A stretch of 64,000 bases of DNA from Oxalobacteraceae sp. CFBP 8761 (GTDB lineage Bacteria; Pseudomonadota; Gammaproteobacteria; Burkholderiales; Burkholderiaceae_D). Positions 19,354 through 27,845 of this stretch are shown here, piece after piece. Both the position numbers and the translations under genes were made by a program. The DNA lies in assembly GCA_014841595.1 (NCBI GenBank), contig JACYUE010000001.1, forward strand, positions 128,193 through 192,192, written 5' to 3'. A model generated the notes under the pieces. That model worked only from the letters and a program-made list of their open reading frames with translations. It was not told the DNA's origin and did no database searches. Within the stretch, counting starts at the first letter, position 1, and every line of letters starts with the position of its first letter.

Positions 19354-19677
19354 ATGCAACAGATTACTGCTCCCGAACTGGCCGCCTTGCTGGCCGATCC
19401 GGCGCGCGAGCAGCCGCTGCTGCTCGACGTGCGCGAAAACTGGGAATTCGAGACGTGCCGCATCGCCGGCTCGACCCAGATTCCGATGAACCTGATTCCG
19501 GTGCGCGTGACCGAGATCGACGACGACCGCGAGGTCGTCTGCATTTGCCACCACGGGGCGCGCAGCATGCAGGTTGCTGCCTTCCTTGAGCGCAATGGTT
19601 TTGACAATGTAACCAACTTGACGGGCGGGATACACGCCTGGGCTGTGCAAGTCGATCCGTCGATGCCGACGTATTGA
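19354..19677 (+). CDS. Single-domain rhodanese-like sulfurtransferase
   Basis: The product is a 107-aa rhodanese domain. The active-site loop CHHGARS carries the persulfide-forming cysteine, and the N-terminal DVRENWEFETCRIAGS motif is present. It could carry sulfur for thiol transfer or detoxification; substrate unknown. GAGGA at 19342-19346 favours ATG 19354 over the GTG three bases upstream. It follows pcm by 10 bp and precedes tolC by 39 bp, so the three genes are probably one transcript. Confidence 0.9.
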   Translation: MQQITAPELAALLADPAREQPLLLDVRENWEFETCRIAGSTQIPMNLIPVRVTEIDDDREVVCICHHGARSMQVAAFLERNGFDNVTNLTGGIHAWAVQVDPSMPTY

Positions 19678-19716
19678 CCTGATTCCAAAAACTTGATGAC
19701 CCCTGTGGAGATAGCA

Positions 19717-21075
19717 ATGCAGAAACCCCTTATCGCCGTGCTGCTTGCGAGCGCGTGCTTCTCGCTCAACGCCGGTGCTGCCGACCTGATCCAGGTGTAT
19801 CAGCAAGCACTGGCCAATGACGCGACGTACGCGAGTGCGCGTGCTTCGCTGTCGGCGAGCCGCGAGCGCATCATCCAGGGGCGTGCAGGGCTACTCCCGA
19901 CCGTTGGCATCAGCGGTGCACTGAGCAAGAACGACAGTGACTTCGACCCATGGAATGTGGGTCAGCTCGGCACCTTGCCGAACGGCCAGCCGGGCATCGT
20001 CGGCAGCAGTGGCTCGAATCTGCGCACCAACGAATACACGCTGGCGTTGCAGCAGCCGCTGTATCGCTGGGATCGCTGGGAAACGTACCAGCAGAGCAAG
20101 CTGCAGCAAGCCATTGGCGAAGCCCAGTTTGCCCAGGCCCAGCAAGACCTGATCACGCGCGTGGCGCAAGCCTACTTCGACGTGCTGGCAGCACAGGACA
20201 AGCTGGAATCAACCCGCGCCCAGAAGGAAGCAACCACGGAGCAATTGGCATCGGCCAAGCGCAATTTTGAAGTCGGCACCCAGACCATCACCGACACGCA
20301 CGAGGCGCAAGCCGCGTACGACCTGGTGCTGGCGCAGGAATTCGCCGCCGTCAACGACCTGGACAACAAGCGCAATGCGCTGCAAGCCATCATCGGCACT
20401 GCGCCGGGCAACCTGGCGGCCCTGAAGCCCGGCACGACGCTGGCCGTGCCGCAGCCGGCCACGGTTGATCCATGGGTGTCGTCGGCCGAGAACCAGAACT
20501 ATGGCGTGACGGTCAGCCAGCTCCAAGTGGAAATCGCCACGCGCGACATCTCGCGCAACCGCGCCGGCCACATGCCGACGCTCGACCTCGTGGCCAGCTC
20601 GACGCGCCGCGACGTCAACGGCCGCACGGGCAATTCGGGCGACACCAAGAACAATGCGATCGGCCTGCAATGGAGCGTGCCGATCTTCAGCGGCTATGCC
20701 GTCACCAGCCGCGTGCGCGAATCGATCGCACTGGAAGACCGCGCCCGCAACGAGCTCGAAGCAACGCGCCGCAATGCAGCGCTGCAGGCGCGCCAGTCGT
20801 TCCTGGGCGTGAACAGCGGCCTGGCGCAAGTGAAAGCACTGGAAGCGGCGGAAGTGTCGAGCCAGTCGGCGCTCGAATCGAACAAGCTCGGTTACCAGGT
20901 GGGCGTGCGAATCAATATCGACGTGCTCAATGCGCAGCGCCAGCTGTACCAGACCCGCACCGACCTGTCGCGTGCGCGCTATGACGTGATCGTCAATGGC
21001 TTGCGCCTGAAAGCGGCGGCAGGTTCGCTGCGCGAGACCGACCTGACGCCAGTGAACAGTTTGCTGGTAGAGTAA
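19717..21075 (+). CDS. tolC: TolC-family outer membrane efflux protein
   Basis: The product has 452 aa. It has a signal peptide (residues 1-22, ending AGAA) and two repeated halves each with long helices (for example QQSKLQQAIGEAQFAQAQQDLITRVAQAY-type pattern near 125-155) and beta-barrel strands, as in the TolC trimeric channel. It would connect inner-membrane efflux pumps or type I exporters to the outside. GGAG upstream supports ATG 19717; an in-frame ATG 24 bases earlier lies outside the signal peptide. A strong terminator follows. Confidence 0.93.
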   Translation: MQKPLIAVLLASACFSLNAGAADLIQVYQQALANDATYASARASLSASRERIIQGRAGLLPTVGISGALSKNDSDFDPWNVGQLGTLPNGQPGIVGSSGSNLRTNEYTLALQQPLYRWDRWETYQQSKLQQAIGEAQFAQAQQDLITRVAQAYFDVLAAQDKLESTRAQKEATTEQLASAKRNFEVGTQTITDTHEAQAAYDLVLAQEFAAVNDLDNKRNALQAIIGTAPGNLAALKPGTTLAVPQPATVDPWVSSAENQNYGVTVSQLQVEIATRDISRNRAGHMPTLDLVASSTRRDVNGRTGNSGDTKNNAIGLQWSVPIFSGYAVTSRVRESIALEDRARNELEATRRNAALQARQSFLGVNSGLAQVKALEAAEVSSQSALESNKLGYQVGVRINIDVLNAQRQLYQTRTDLSRARYDVIVNGLRLKAAAGSLRETDLTPVNSLLVE

Positions 21076-21095
21076 TTTCTGCTGCATCACGCAAG

Positions 21096-21135
21096 CCCGG
21101 TCGACCATGCAAGTGGCGACCGGGTTTTTTGTTTT
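21096..21135 (+). terminator. Rho-independent terminator of tolC
   Basis: CCCGGTCG (21096-21103) pairs with CGACCGGG (21117-21124) around a 13-nt loop, followed by TTTTTTGTTTT. It ends the pcm-rhodanese-tolC transcript and touches the convergent ribB stop. Confidence 0.9.
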
Positions 21136-21781
21136 ACAGCGCCCGCGCCTTGCGCCACTGAATCAGTTCAGCAATCGTCAGGATCGGAAAGTCGCGTTCC
21201 GCGGCGAACTGCTCGATCTGCTCGCCGCGCATCATCGTGCCATCGGGGTTCATCAATTCGCACAGCACGGCTGCCGGCTGCAGACCGGCCAGCCGGGCCA
21301 GATCGACCGAACCTTCGGTGTGCCCGGCGCGGGCCAGCACGCCGCCTGGCGTGGCGCGCAGCGGGAATACATGGCCCGGGCGCACGACGTCGTCCGGCCG
21401 GGCGTCATGCGCGATGGCGGCCCGGATCGTGGTCACGCGGTCGGCGGCCGAGACACCGGTAGTCACGCCATGACGCGCCTCGATCGACACCGTGAACGGC
21501 GTGCCGAAGCGGCTGCCGTTGTCCGGCGCCATCGGCGGCAGTTCAAGTGCGCGCACCTTGTCGTCAGGCAGGCACAGGCAGACGATGCCGCTGCATTCGC
21601 GGATCATCAGGGCCATGGTGTCACTGGTGATGTGTTCGGCGGCGACGATCAGGTCGGCCTCGTTCTCGCGATCGAAATCGTCGAGCAGGATGACCGGAAT
21701 GCCGGCGCGCATGGCGTCCAGCGCCGCGGCGATGCGGCCTTCCAGGTCGTGGCTGAAAAGGGTATGGGTAGAAACCAGCAT
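21134..21781 (-). CDS. ribB: 3,4-dihydroxy-2-butanone 4-phosphate synthase
   Basis: The product is a 215-aa stand-alone RibB that converts ribulose 5-phosphate to the four-carbon precursor of riboflavin. Key motifs are [19 protein letters not shown] (metal-binding acidic loop), [13 protein letters not shown] and [16 protein letters not shown]. There is no GTP cyclohydrolase II half. The true start is CAT at 21779-21781 with GAGGAG upstream; the frame stays open further 5' only by chance, running into the riboswitch. Expression is controlled by that FMN riboswitch. Confidence 0.95.
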   Translation of the reverse strand: MLVSTHTLFSHDLEGRIAAALDAMRAGIPVILLDDFDRENEADLIVAAEHITSDTMALMIRECSGIVCLCLPDDKVRALELPPMAPDNGSRFGTPFTVSIEARHGVTTGVSAADRVTTIRAAIAHDARPDDVVRPGHVFPLRATPGGVLARAGHTEGSVDLARLAGLQPAAVLCELMNPDGTMMRGEQIEQFAAERDFPILTIAELIQWRKARAL

Positions 21782-21889
21782 GTGAAACGCTCCTCGCAAA
21801 GTGGGCGAAAAACGCATCAGGGCAAAGCGCAGCCGCGCGCCCGTCTGCCCCACGCAAGGCAGGGCAGGCCGGGCGCGTGAACGCGCACA

Positions 21890-22033
21890 TCTTCTTTCAT
21901 CCGGACTATACCGTCGGCTCTGGCATCGCACCAGATCTGCTGACCCTGCCCGGCATGATGCCGGGCAGGCGCTCGCGGGCTCGACCGTTGCCGGTCATAC
22001 CGCCGGTGGGGAATTGCACCCCGCCCCGAAGAC
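21890..22033 (-). promoter_or_regulatory. FMN riboswitch (RFN element)
   Basis: Read on the minus strand the conserved RFN blocks occur in order: TCTTCGGGGCGGGGTGCAAT, TCCCCACCGGCGGTA, GAGCCCGCGAGCG, TCAGCAGATCTGGTG, and CCGACGGTATAGTCCGGATG, ending in GAAAGAAGATG. About 108 nt separate it from the ribB start and contain GC-rich complementary segments and TTTTT, which may form the expression platform. It should switch ribB off when FMN is plentiful. Confidence 0.96.
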
Positions 22034-22106
22034 GTAATGTTGTGTGCCTGCAGGATGCAGGCGCGGCGATTGTAGCAGCGCCGCGCGATCGCTGCAGGCG
22101 GCAGGC

Positions 22107-22520
22107 TTACTTGCTCAGGCCGCCACCGCTGGCGTTGTCGGCGCGTTCGATCAGCTCGACCTTGTAGCCATCCGGATCGGTAATGAACGCGATGACGGTG
22201 CTGCCGCCCTTGACCGGGCCTGGCTCGCGCGAGATGTTGCCGCCGGCCGCACGCACCTGATCGCACGTGGCGTAGATGTCAGCGGTGGAGATGGCGATGT
22301 GGCCGTAGGCCGTGCCCATGTCGTAGCTGTCGGTGCCCCAGTTATAGGTCAGCTCGAGTTCGGCGTGATCGGGATTGCTGCCGTAGCCGAGGAAGGCCAG
22401 GCTGTATTTGTACTCGGCGTTCTCGCTCGTGCGCAGCAGTTTCATGCCCAGCACGGTGGTGTAGAAGTCGATGGAGCGTTGCAGGTCGCCGACCCTCAAC
22501 ATGGTATGCAGGATGCGCAT
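22107..22520 (-). CDS. gloA: Lactoylglutathione lyase (glyoxalase I)
   Basis: The product has 137 aa. Metal ligands His5, Glu56, His74 and Glu122 align exactly with the positions in E. coli GloA, implying a Ni/Co-type enzyme. It converts the hemithioacetal of methylglyoxal and glutathione to S-lactoylglutathione in the cytoplasm. It stands alone, divergent from the riboswitch region only by strand order; no glyoxalase II is nearby. Confidence 0.95.
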   Translation of the reverse strand: MRILHTMLRVGDLQRSIDFYTTVLGMKLLRTSENAEYKYSLAFLGYGSNPDHAELELTYNWGTDSYDMGTAYGHIAISTADIYATCDQVRAAGGNISREPGPVKGGSTVIAFITDPDGYKVELIERADNASGGGLSK

Positions 22521-22613
22521 CGTGTGTGCCTTATGTGGTTCGGAAAGACCGTCATTTTATGCCTTTGACGGTTTCCTTGCCGGACAGGGCCCGATGCGCA
22601 TCCAGTCCCGCTA

Positions 22614-23045
22614 TCAGCTCTCGAGCTTGGCGTCGAGCGTGATGGTGGCGTTCAGCAGCTTCGACACCGGGCAGTTTTCCTTTGCCGTGGTCGCTGCCTT
22701 GTCGAAGGCTTCCTGGCTCGCGCCCGGGATCTTCGCGCGCAGTTCCAGGTGAATTGCCGTGATCGAGAAGCCGCCTTCGACTTTTTCCATCGACACGGTG
22801 GCCTTGGTGCGCAGTTCGTCGGCGGTCAGGCCGGCCTGGCCGAGCTGGCCCGACAGTGCCATCGTGAAGCAGCCCGCGTGCGCCGCACCGATCAGTTCTT
22901 CGGGGTTGGTGCCTGGTGCATCTTCAAAGCGGGTGTTGAAGCCATATGGCTGGTCCTTCAGTGCGCCGCTACCGGTCGACACCTGGCCCTTGCCATCCTT
23001 GATGCCACCACTCCATACTGCGCTGCCGTCGCGTTTGATTGTCAT
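22614..23045 (-). CDS. osmC: OsmC-type peroxiredoxin
   Basis: The product has 143 aa. The catalytic cysteines are Cys59 (AAHAGCFTMALS) and Cys125 (ENCPVSKLL), at the same numbers as E. coli OsmC. It reduces organic hydroperoxides, usually under osmotic or stationary-phase control. It belongs to the OsmC rather than the Ohr branch; an Ohr paralogue is encoded at 27270-27698. The gene lies 3 bp after the next small gene, so the two are likely cotranscribed. Confidence 0.92.
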   Translation of the reverse strand: MTIKRDGSAVWSGGIKDGKGQVSTGSGALKDQPYGFNTRFEDAPGTNPEELIGAAHAGCFTMALSGQLGQAGLTADELRTKATVSMEKVEGGFSITAIHLELRAKIPGASQEAFDKAATTAKENCPVSKLLNATITLDAKLES

Positions 23046-23048
23046 GTT

Positions 23049-23390
23049 TTATTTCCTTTCGTTGGTGTTGTCAGTATCGTCGTCTTCGCTTGCCTCGGGT
23101 GCCGGTTCGGCCTCGTGGTCGCGCATGTCGCGATGGCGGTCCGGCAGCGGGGTGGCCTGGCCACTCGCGCCGGGTGCGGCGTTGACCGCCTCGGAAATGC
23201 CCGGCGTGCCGCGTGCTTCGGTATCGATCAGGCCTTGTTCGAGGTCGCTTGCTGCCTGCTTCATGATGCCGCGTGGCTCGGTATCCTGGCCATCCGGCGT
23301 TTCATCGCGTTCGTGCGGCTGGCGTTTGACGCCATCGTTGCCCATCGGTTCGTCCGTATTCACGGCGCGGTCTTTTGCGTTGGTCGCCAT
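23049..23390 (-). CDS. Small acidic, probably disordered protein
   Basis: The product has 113 aa and is rich in Asp, Glu, Gly and Pro with few hydrophobic residues, ending in an acidic stretch EASEDDDTDNTNERK. It is probably intrinsically disordered. ATG at 23388-23390 follows AGGAGATCGCG. I do not recognise a family. Location directly ahead of osmC suggests a shared stress transcript. Confidence 0.65.
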   Translation of the reverse strand: MATNAKDRAVNTDEPMGNDGVKRQPHERDETPDGQDTEPRGIMKQAASDLEQGLIDTEARGTPGISEAVNAAPGASGQATPLPDRHRDMRDHEAEPAPEASEDDDTDNTNERK

Positions 23391-23534
23391 CGCGATCTCC
23401 TTTTGTATTTTCGTCATCCTCATCCTAACTGCCCACGCCCAAAACGGTCGCTCAATTGAACTTTGTAAATATGATGCTTTTTTGCAATTACTTGGCTAAG
23501 ATAGGATTTTGAACGTCTTGACGGAATATGCACC

Positions 23535-24419
23535 GTGACGCCTGACACCCTGCCGCAGCACGCCACCTCAGTCTGCAAGAACTGCTGCGCCGCCACTGAT
23601 GGAAACTATTGCCATCAGTGCGGCCAGGCCACGCACCTGCACGTGCCGAGCGCGCGCGAGTTCCTGCACGAATTCATTGCGCACTACGTGGCGCTGGAAG
23701 GCGCGCTGTGGAAATCGCTTGGCGGGCTGATCTTCAAGCCGGGCTTTCTCACCTGCGAATATATTGAAGGCCGGCGCGCGCGCTACCTGCAGCCGCTGCG
23801 CCTGTATCTGACGTTCAGCATCATCTTTTTTGCGCTGTTCAAGTTCAGCGGGATGGAAGTGATCAATCTCGGCGAAGAGATACCGCCGTCGGCCGTCGTC
23901 GTGTCCGGGGACAGGAAAGCCCCTGAGCCTGCCACGGAATTCAACCGCGCCGTCGCGCCCCTCGTGACTGGCGCCGGATCCTTCAACGCCACCCTGGGCC
24001 AGAAAGTCCAGCACTTCCTCGACCTGCCGCGGCGCGATCAGGAAGTAGCGCTCAAGGGGGCGTTCTTCAGCTATACGCCGTATGCGGTATTCGCGCTGAT
24101 GCCGGTGTTCGCCTTCTACCTGCGCATTCTGTATGTGCGCACGGGGCGGCGCTATGGCGAGCATTTCCTGTTCGCGCTGCACACCAATGCGTTTGCCTTT
24201 CTGATGTTCAGCGTGCTGCTGACGCTGCCGCCGATGCTGGATTTCCTGGAGCTGCCGCTGGCGCTGTGGCTGCTGCTGTATCTGCCGCTGGCGATGCACA
24301 GGGTGTATGGCGGGGCGCGCCTGGCCACCGGCCTGCGCTGGATCGTGCTGAGCCTGCTTCATGTGCTGAGCCTGGTCCTGGCGGTCGTGGTTGCCATGGG
24401 AGCGGCACTGGTGGCCTGA
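23535..24419 (+). CDS. DUF3667 zinc-ribbon membrane protein
   Basis: The product has 294 aa. An N-terminal zinc ribbon (CKNCCAATDGNYCHQCGQ, residues about 14-31) is followed by a conserved amphipathic segment and four or five membrane helices. This layout fits the DUF3667/DUF3667-like family of unknown function. The start is GTG; no in-frame ATG lies before the zinc ribbon. It precedes nadK with a 130-bp gap containing the LexA box. Confidence 0.8.
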   Translation: MTPDTLPQHATSVCKNCCAATDGNYCHQCGQATHLHVPSAREFLHEFIAHYVALEGALWKSLGGLIFKPGFLTCEYIEGRRARYLQPLRLYLTFSIIFFALFKFSGMEVINLGEEIPPSAVVVSGDRKAPEPATEFNRAVAPLVTGAGSFNATLGQKVQHFLDLPRRDQEVALKGAFFSYTPYAVFALMPVFAFYLRILYVRTGRRYGEHFLFALHTNAFAFLMFSVLLTLPPMLDFLELPLALWLLLYLPLAMHRVYGGARLATGLRWIVLSLLHVLSLVLAVVVAMGAALVA

Positions 24420-24421
24420 AC

Positions 24422-24467
24422 TTGCGGGACCGGGGCGGCGACCGGTATACTGTGCATCTGTACAGTG
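24422..24467 (+). promoter_or_regulatory. nadK-recN promoter with consensus LexA (SOS) box
   Basis: -35 TTGCGG (24422-24427), 18-bp spacer, -10 TATACT (24446-24451). The 16-mer CTGT-N8-ACAG at 24450-24465 (CTGTGCATCTGTACAG), extended as TACTGT..ACAGTG (24448-24467), matches the LexA box used in beta- and gammaproteobacteria. It overlaps the -10, so LexA would repress initiation. No second box lies in the 76 bp before recN. Confidence 0.85.
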
Positions 24468-24549
24468 TTTGCCGAGCGCTGCTATGGCAGCCGCAGGAAT
24501 TATCGGTTAATCTCCAGCGTGTTGTTAACCTACTACTGCCGAGATCGCT

Positions 24550-25452
24550 ATGCCCGCATCACCCCAACCGCAACAGATCATCGCGCTCGTGGTGCGGCAT
24601 AACACGCCAGGCGTCGAAGAGCCGGTCAGCCGCATCCGCGATTTTCTGGCCGGGGCCGGCTACCGCGTCGTGTTCGAGGCCGATACCGCCGCCAATCTCG
24701 CGCTCGACAATCTCGAATCGATGACCGTGGCCGAGATCGGCGTGCAAGCGCAGATCGGCATCGTCCTCGGCGGCGACGGCACCATGCTCGGCATCGCACG
24801 CCAGCTGGCCGAATACGATATCGCCCTCATCGGCATCAACCTGGGGCGCCTGGGCTTCATCACCGACATCGCGCTGGACGACATGCTGCCCCAACTGAGC
24901 AACATCCTGGAAGGCCGCGCGCGGCGCGAAGAGCGCACGCTGCTCGAGGCGCGCGTCATGCGCGATGGCGTGCTGATCTTTTCCAGCGTGGCCGTCAACG
25001 ACGTGGTCGTGGCACGCGGCACGGGCGCCGGCATGGTCGAACTCAAACTGAGCGTCGACGGTCAATTCATGTACAACCAGCGCTCGGATGGCCTGATCGT
25101 CTCCACGCCCACCGGCTCGACGGCATATGCGCTGTCGGCCGGCGGGCCATTGCTGCATCCGAGCCTGGGCGGCACGGTGCTGGTGCCGATCGCGCCGCAC
25201 GCGCTGTCGAACCGGCCGATCGTGGTGCCCGACACGAGTGAGATCGTGGTTGAACTGGTCAGCGGGCGCGACATCAGCGTGAATTTCGACATGCAGACCT
25301 TCACGAGCCTGCAGCTGGGCGACCAGATCGTGATTTCGCGCTCGCCGCACACGATCACGTTCCTGCATCCACTCGACTGGAGCTATTACCACACGCTGCG
25401 CCAGAAACTGCACTGGAACGAGTACCCCACCAACGACGGCAGGCTCAAGTAA
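24550..25452 (+). CDS. nadK: NAD kinase
   Basis: The product has 300 aa. Catalytic [11 protein letters not shown] (residues 74-84, Asp76) and the NAD-binding [22 protein letters not shown] are intact. It phosphorylates NAD to NADP in the cytoplasm. It is the first gene behind the LexA-box promoter and 76 bp ahead of recN, so NADP supply and double-strand break repair may be co-induced by DNA damage. Shine-Dalgarno is weak. Confidence 0.95.
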   Translation: MPASPQPQQIIALVVRHNTPGVEEPVSRIRDFLAGAGYRVVFEADTAANLALDNLESMTVAEIGVQAQIGIVLGGDGTMLGIARQLAEYDIALIGINLGRLGFITDIALDDMLPQLSNILEGRARREERTLLEARVMRDGVLIFSSVAVNDVVVARGTGAGMVELKLSVDGQFMYNQRSDGLIVSTPTGSTAYALSAGGPLLHPSLGGTVLVPIAPHALSNRPIVVPDTSEIVVELVSGRDISVNFDMQTFTSLQLGDQIVISRSPHTITFLHPLDWSYYHTLRQKLHWNEYPTNDGRLK

Positions 25453-25528
25453 GCTAGCCATCGCAGCCGCCCGCATTTGCTACAGAGTCGTCAAAGAATC
25501 GCCCTAACCGCCGGAGACCCGATTTTTC

Positions 25529-27193
25529 ATGCTGCGCACACTTACCATCCGCGACTTCGTCATCGTCGACGCCATCGAACTGGAATTCTCGAACGGCTTC
25601 TCGGTGTTCACCGGCGAAACCGGCGCCGGCAAGTCGATCCTGATCGATGCGCTGCAGCTGGCGCTGGGCGGCCGCGGCGACGCCAGCATGGTGCGCGAAG
25701 GCGCCGCCAAAGCCGACATCACCGCTGATTTTGCACCGACCGAAGTGGCGCGTGTCTGGCTGGCCGAACACGACTTCAGCGCCGACGAGGGTGGGGCGCT
25801 GCTACGCCGCGTGATCGATAACGCCGGCCGCTCCAAGGGTTATATCAACGGTGTCGCGGCCACGGCGGCGCAACTGCGCGAGCTGGGCGACCTGCTGGTC
25901 GACATCCACGGCCAGCACGCGCACCAGAGCCTGCTCAAGCCCGACGCCCAGCGCGCGCTGCTCGATAACCAGATCGGCGTGCGCGATCCCGCCGCGCGCA
26001 TCGAAGCGCAAGAAGTCTCGCAAGCCTGGCGCACCTGGCGCGCGCTGGTACGCCAGCGCGAAGAATACGAAGCCGATGCCAAGAACGTGCTGATCGAGCG
26101 CGAGCGTCTCGAGTGGCAAGTGGCCGAACTCGACAAGCTGGCCCCGAAGGCCGGCGAGTGGCTCGACATCGGCAACGAGCACAGCCGCCTGTCGCATGCC
26201 GCGACGCTGCTCGAAGGCGCGCAGGAAGCGCTGGCGGCCATCTCGGAATCCGACCATCCGATCCTGTCGCAACTGTCGACGCTGAACGCCAAGCTGGGCA
26301 AGCTGGTCGACGTCGATACGCAGCTGCAATCAGTGCTCGACTGCATGGAGCCGGCGCGCATCCAGCTGCAAGAAGCCGTGTCCGAACTCAACACGTATAT
26401 CGACAAGGTCGAGCTCGACCCGGCGCGTCTGCGCGAAGTCGACGCCCGCATGGAAGCGCTGCACACGGCGGCGCGCAAGTACCGCGTCACGCCCGAAGAA
26501 CTGCCGGACGAACACGCGCTGCTGGCCACCAAGCTGCGCCAGCTGGCCGACGCCACCGACATTGACGGCCTGCGCAAGCAGGAAGAAAAAGCCGAGGCGG
26601 CGTACATGGACGTGGCCGGGCGCCTGTCGGTGCGCCGCGCGGCCGCGGCGCACGAGCTGGGCACGCAGGTGACAGCGGCAATGCAGGAGCTGAGCATGAG
26701 CGGCGGCAGCTTCGCCATCGGCCTGAACCGCGGCGAGCCAGGCGCGCATGGCCTGGAGCACATTGAATTTCTGGTGGCCGGTCACGCGGGCGTCGTGCCG
26801 CGCGCGCTGGCCAAGGTCGCGTCGGGCGGCGAGCTGGCGCGCATCTCGCTGGCGATCTCGGTCATCACGTCGAATGCAACGACGGTGCCGACGCTGATTT
26901 TTGACGAAGTCGACACCGGTATCGGCGGCGGCGTGGCCGAGGTGGTGGGACGCCTGCTCAAGCGCCTGGGCCAGCAACGCCAGGTGCTGTGCGTGACGCA
27001 CTTGCCGCAGGTGGCCAGCCAGGCAAACCAGCACTTCCAGGTGGCCAAGGGCACGACCGACGCCGGCCGCACGGTCTCGCGCATCGACGTGCTCGACAAG
27101 CGCGCGCGGGTCGAGGAAGTGGCGCGCATGCTGGGCGGCATCGAGATCACGGAGACGACGCGCAAGCATGCAAGGGAATTGCTGGCGTCGTGA
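25529..27193 (+). CDS. recN: DNA repair protein RecN
   Basis: The product is a 554-aa SMC-like ATPase acting early at double-strand breaks. Walker A is GETGAGKSILIDALQ near residue 32. A long coiled-coil region in the middle is interrupted by a short hinge, and the C-terminal signature VASGGELARISLAI and Walker B TLIFDEVDTGIGG are followed by the D-loop and switch LCVTHLPQVAS. RecN is a classic SOS gene; here its only visible LexA box is in front of nadK. Confidence 0.95.
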   Translation: MLRTLTIRDFVIVDAIELEFSNGFSVFTGETGAGKSILIDALQLALGGRGDASMVREGAAKADITADFAPTEVARVWLAEHDFSADEGGALLRRVIDNAGRSKGYINGVAATAAQLRELGDLLVDIHGQHAHQSLLKPDAQRALLDNQIGVRDPAARIEAQEVSQAWRTWRALVRQREEYEADAKNVLIERERLEWQVAELDKLAPKAGEWLDIGNEHSRLSHAATLLEGAQEALAAISESDHPILSQLSTLNAKLGKLVDVDTQLQSVLDCMEPARIQLQEAVSELNTYIDKVELDPARLREVDARMEALHTAARKYRVTPEELPDEHALLATKLRQLADATDIDGLRKQEEKAEAAYMDVAGRLSVRRAAAAHELGTQVTAAMQELSMSGGSFAIGLNRGEPGAHGLEHIEFLVAGHAGVVPRALAKVASGGELARISLAISVITSNATTVPTLIFDEVDTGIGGGVAEVVGRLLKRLGQQRQVLCVTHLPQVASQANQHFQVAKGTTDAGRTVSRIDVLDKRARVEEVARMLGGIEITETTRKHARELLAS

Positions 27194-27269
27194 TGGCTTG
27201 CATGCGCGGGCCCCGGGTGTTTTTGTGGCACAGTAAACATCCCCATCAACCACTCCGGAAGGAACTCGC

Positions 27270-27698
27270 ATGAGCATCGAAAAAGTCCTGTATCGCGCAC
27301 AAGCCACGTCGCAAGGCGGCCGTGAAGGCACGTCGAAAAGTTCGGACGGCGCCCTGGACGTGACGCTGTCCACGCCGAAGGAACTGGGCGGCGGTGGCGG
27401 CGCGGGCACCAATCCCGAGCAGCTGTTTGCTGCCGGTTACTCGGCCTGCTTCCTGGGCGCGCTGAAATTTGTCGCGGGCCAGGCCAAGGTCACGCTGCCG
27501 GCCGACCTGACCATTACCGGCGACGTCGGCATCGGCCAGATCCCGACCGGCTTCGGCATCGAAGTCGACCTGACGATCAAGGGGCCGGGCATGGACCAGG
27601 CCCAGTTGCAGGAGCTGGTCGACAAGGCCCACATCGTGTGCCCGTACTCGAACGCCACCCGCAACAACATCGACGTGCGCCTGCACGTGAGCACCTGA
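27270..27698 (+). CDS. ohr: Organic hydroperoxide resistance protein
   Basis: The product has 142 aa. Catalytic Cys60 ([12 protein letters not shown]) and Cys124 ([12 protein letters not shown]) are at the positions of Pseudomonas Ohr, with the [18 protein letters not shown] motif between strands. It is a lipoyl-dependent thiol peroxidase for organic hydroperoxides. GGAAGGA lies 7 bp upstream. No ohrR repressor gene is adjacent, which is unusual because most ohr genes sit beside one. Confidence 0.93.
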   Translation: MSIEKVLYRAQATSQGGREGTSKSSDGALDVTLSTPKELGGGGGAGTNPEQLFAAGYSACFLGALKFVAGQAKVTLPADLTITGDVGIGQIPTGFGIEVDLTIKGPGMDQAQLQELVDKAHIVCPYSNATRNNIDVRLHVST

Positions 27699-27713
27699 TT
27701 CTGATTCTGACCT

Positions 27714-27770
27714 CGCGCTAGCCTTGCCGGTCCGTGGCTCGAACACCACGGACCGGCAACCCAAAGCGCG
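27714..27770. other. Long perfect hairpin between ohr and hemH
   Basis: TTGCCGGTCCGTGG (27724-27737) and its exact complement (27746-27759) enclose an 8-nt loop; an outer CGCGCT/AGCGCG pair (27714-27719, 27765-27770) extends it. No T-run follows on either strand. It may end ohr transcription with Rho help or protect the 3' end, or be a mobile palindromic repeat. Confidence 0.7.
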
Positions 27771-27811
27771 CTGACCCGCTGTTGGGTCCTGCGGGCAGGA
27801 CATGCCAGACT

Positions 27812-27817
27812 TATAAT
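27812..27817 (+). promoter_or_regulatory. -10 element of hemH
   Basis: TATAAT lies 28 bp before the chosen hemH start; an in-frame ATG inside it was rejected as the start. No convincing -35 is visible. Confidence 0.5.
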
Positions 27818-27845
27818 GGCCAGATCCTGTCTTCACTACGCCCCC

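Noticed and set aside
21782..21931. N-terminal extension of ribB
   Set aside because: The frame is open but it enters the FMN riboswitch, lacks RibB homology, and a good Shine-Dalgarno stands before 21781.
27816..27845. Earlier ATG start for hemH
   Set aside because: It overlaps the TATAAT box and the extra residues are not typical of ferrochelatase.
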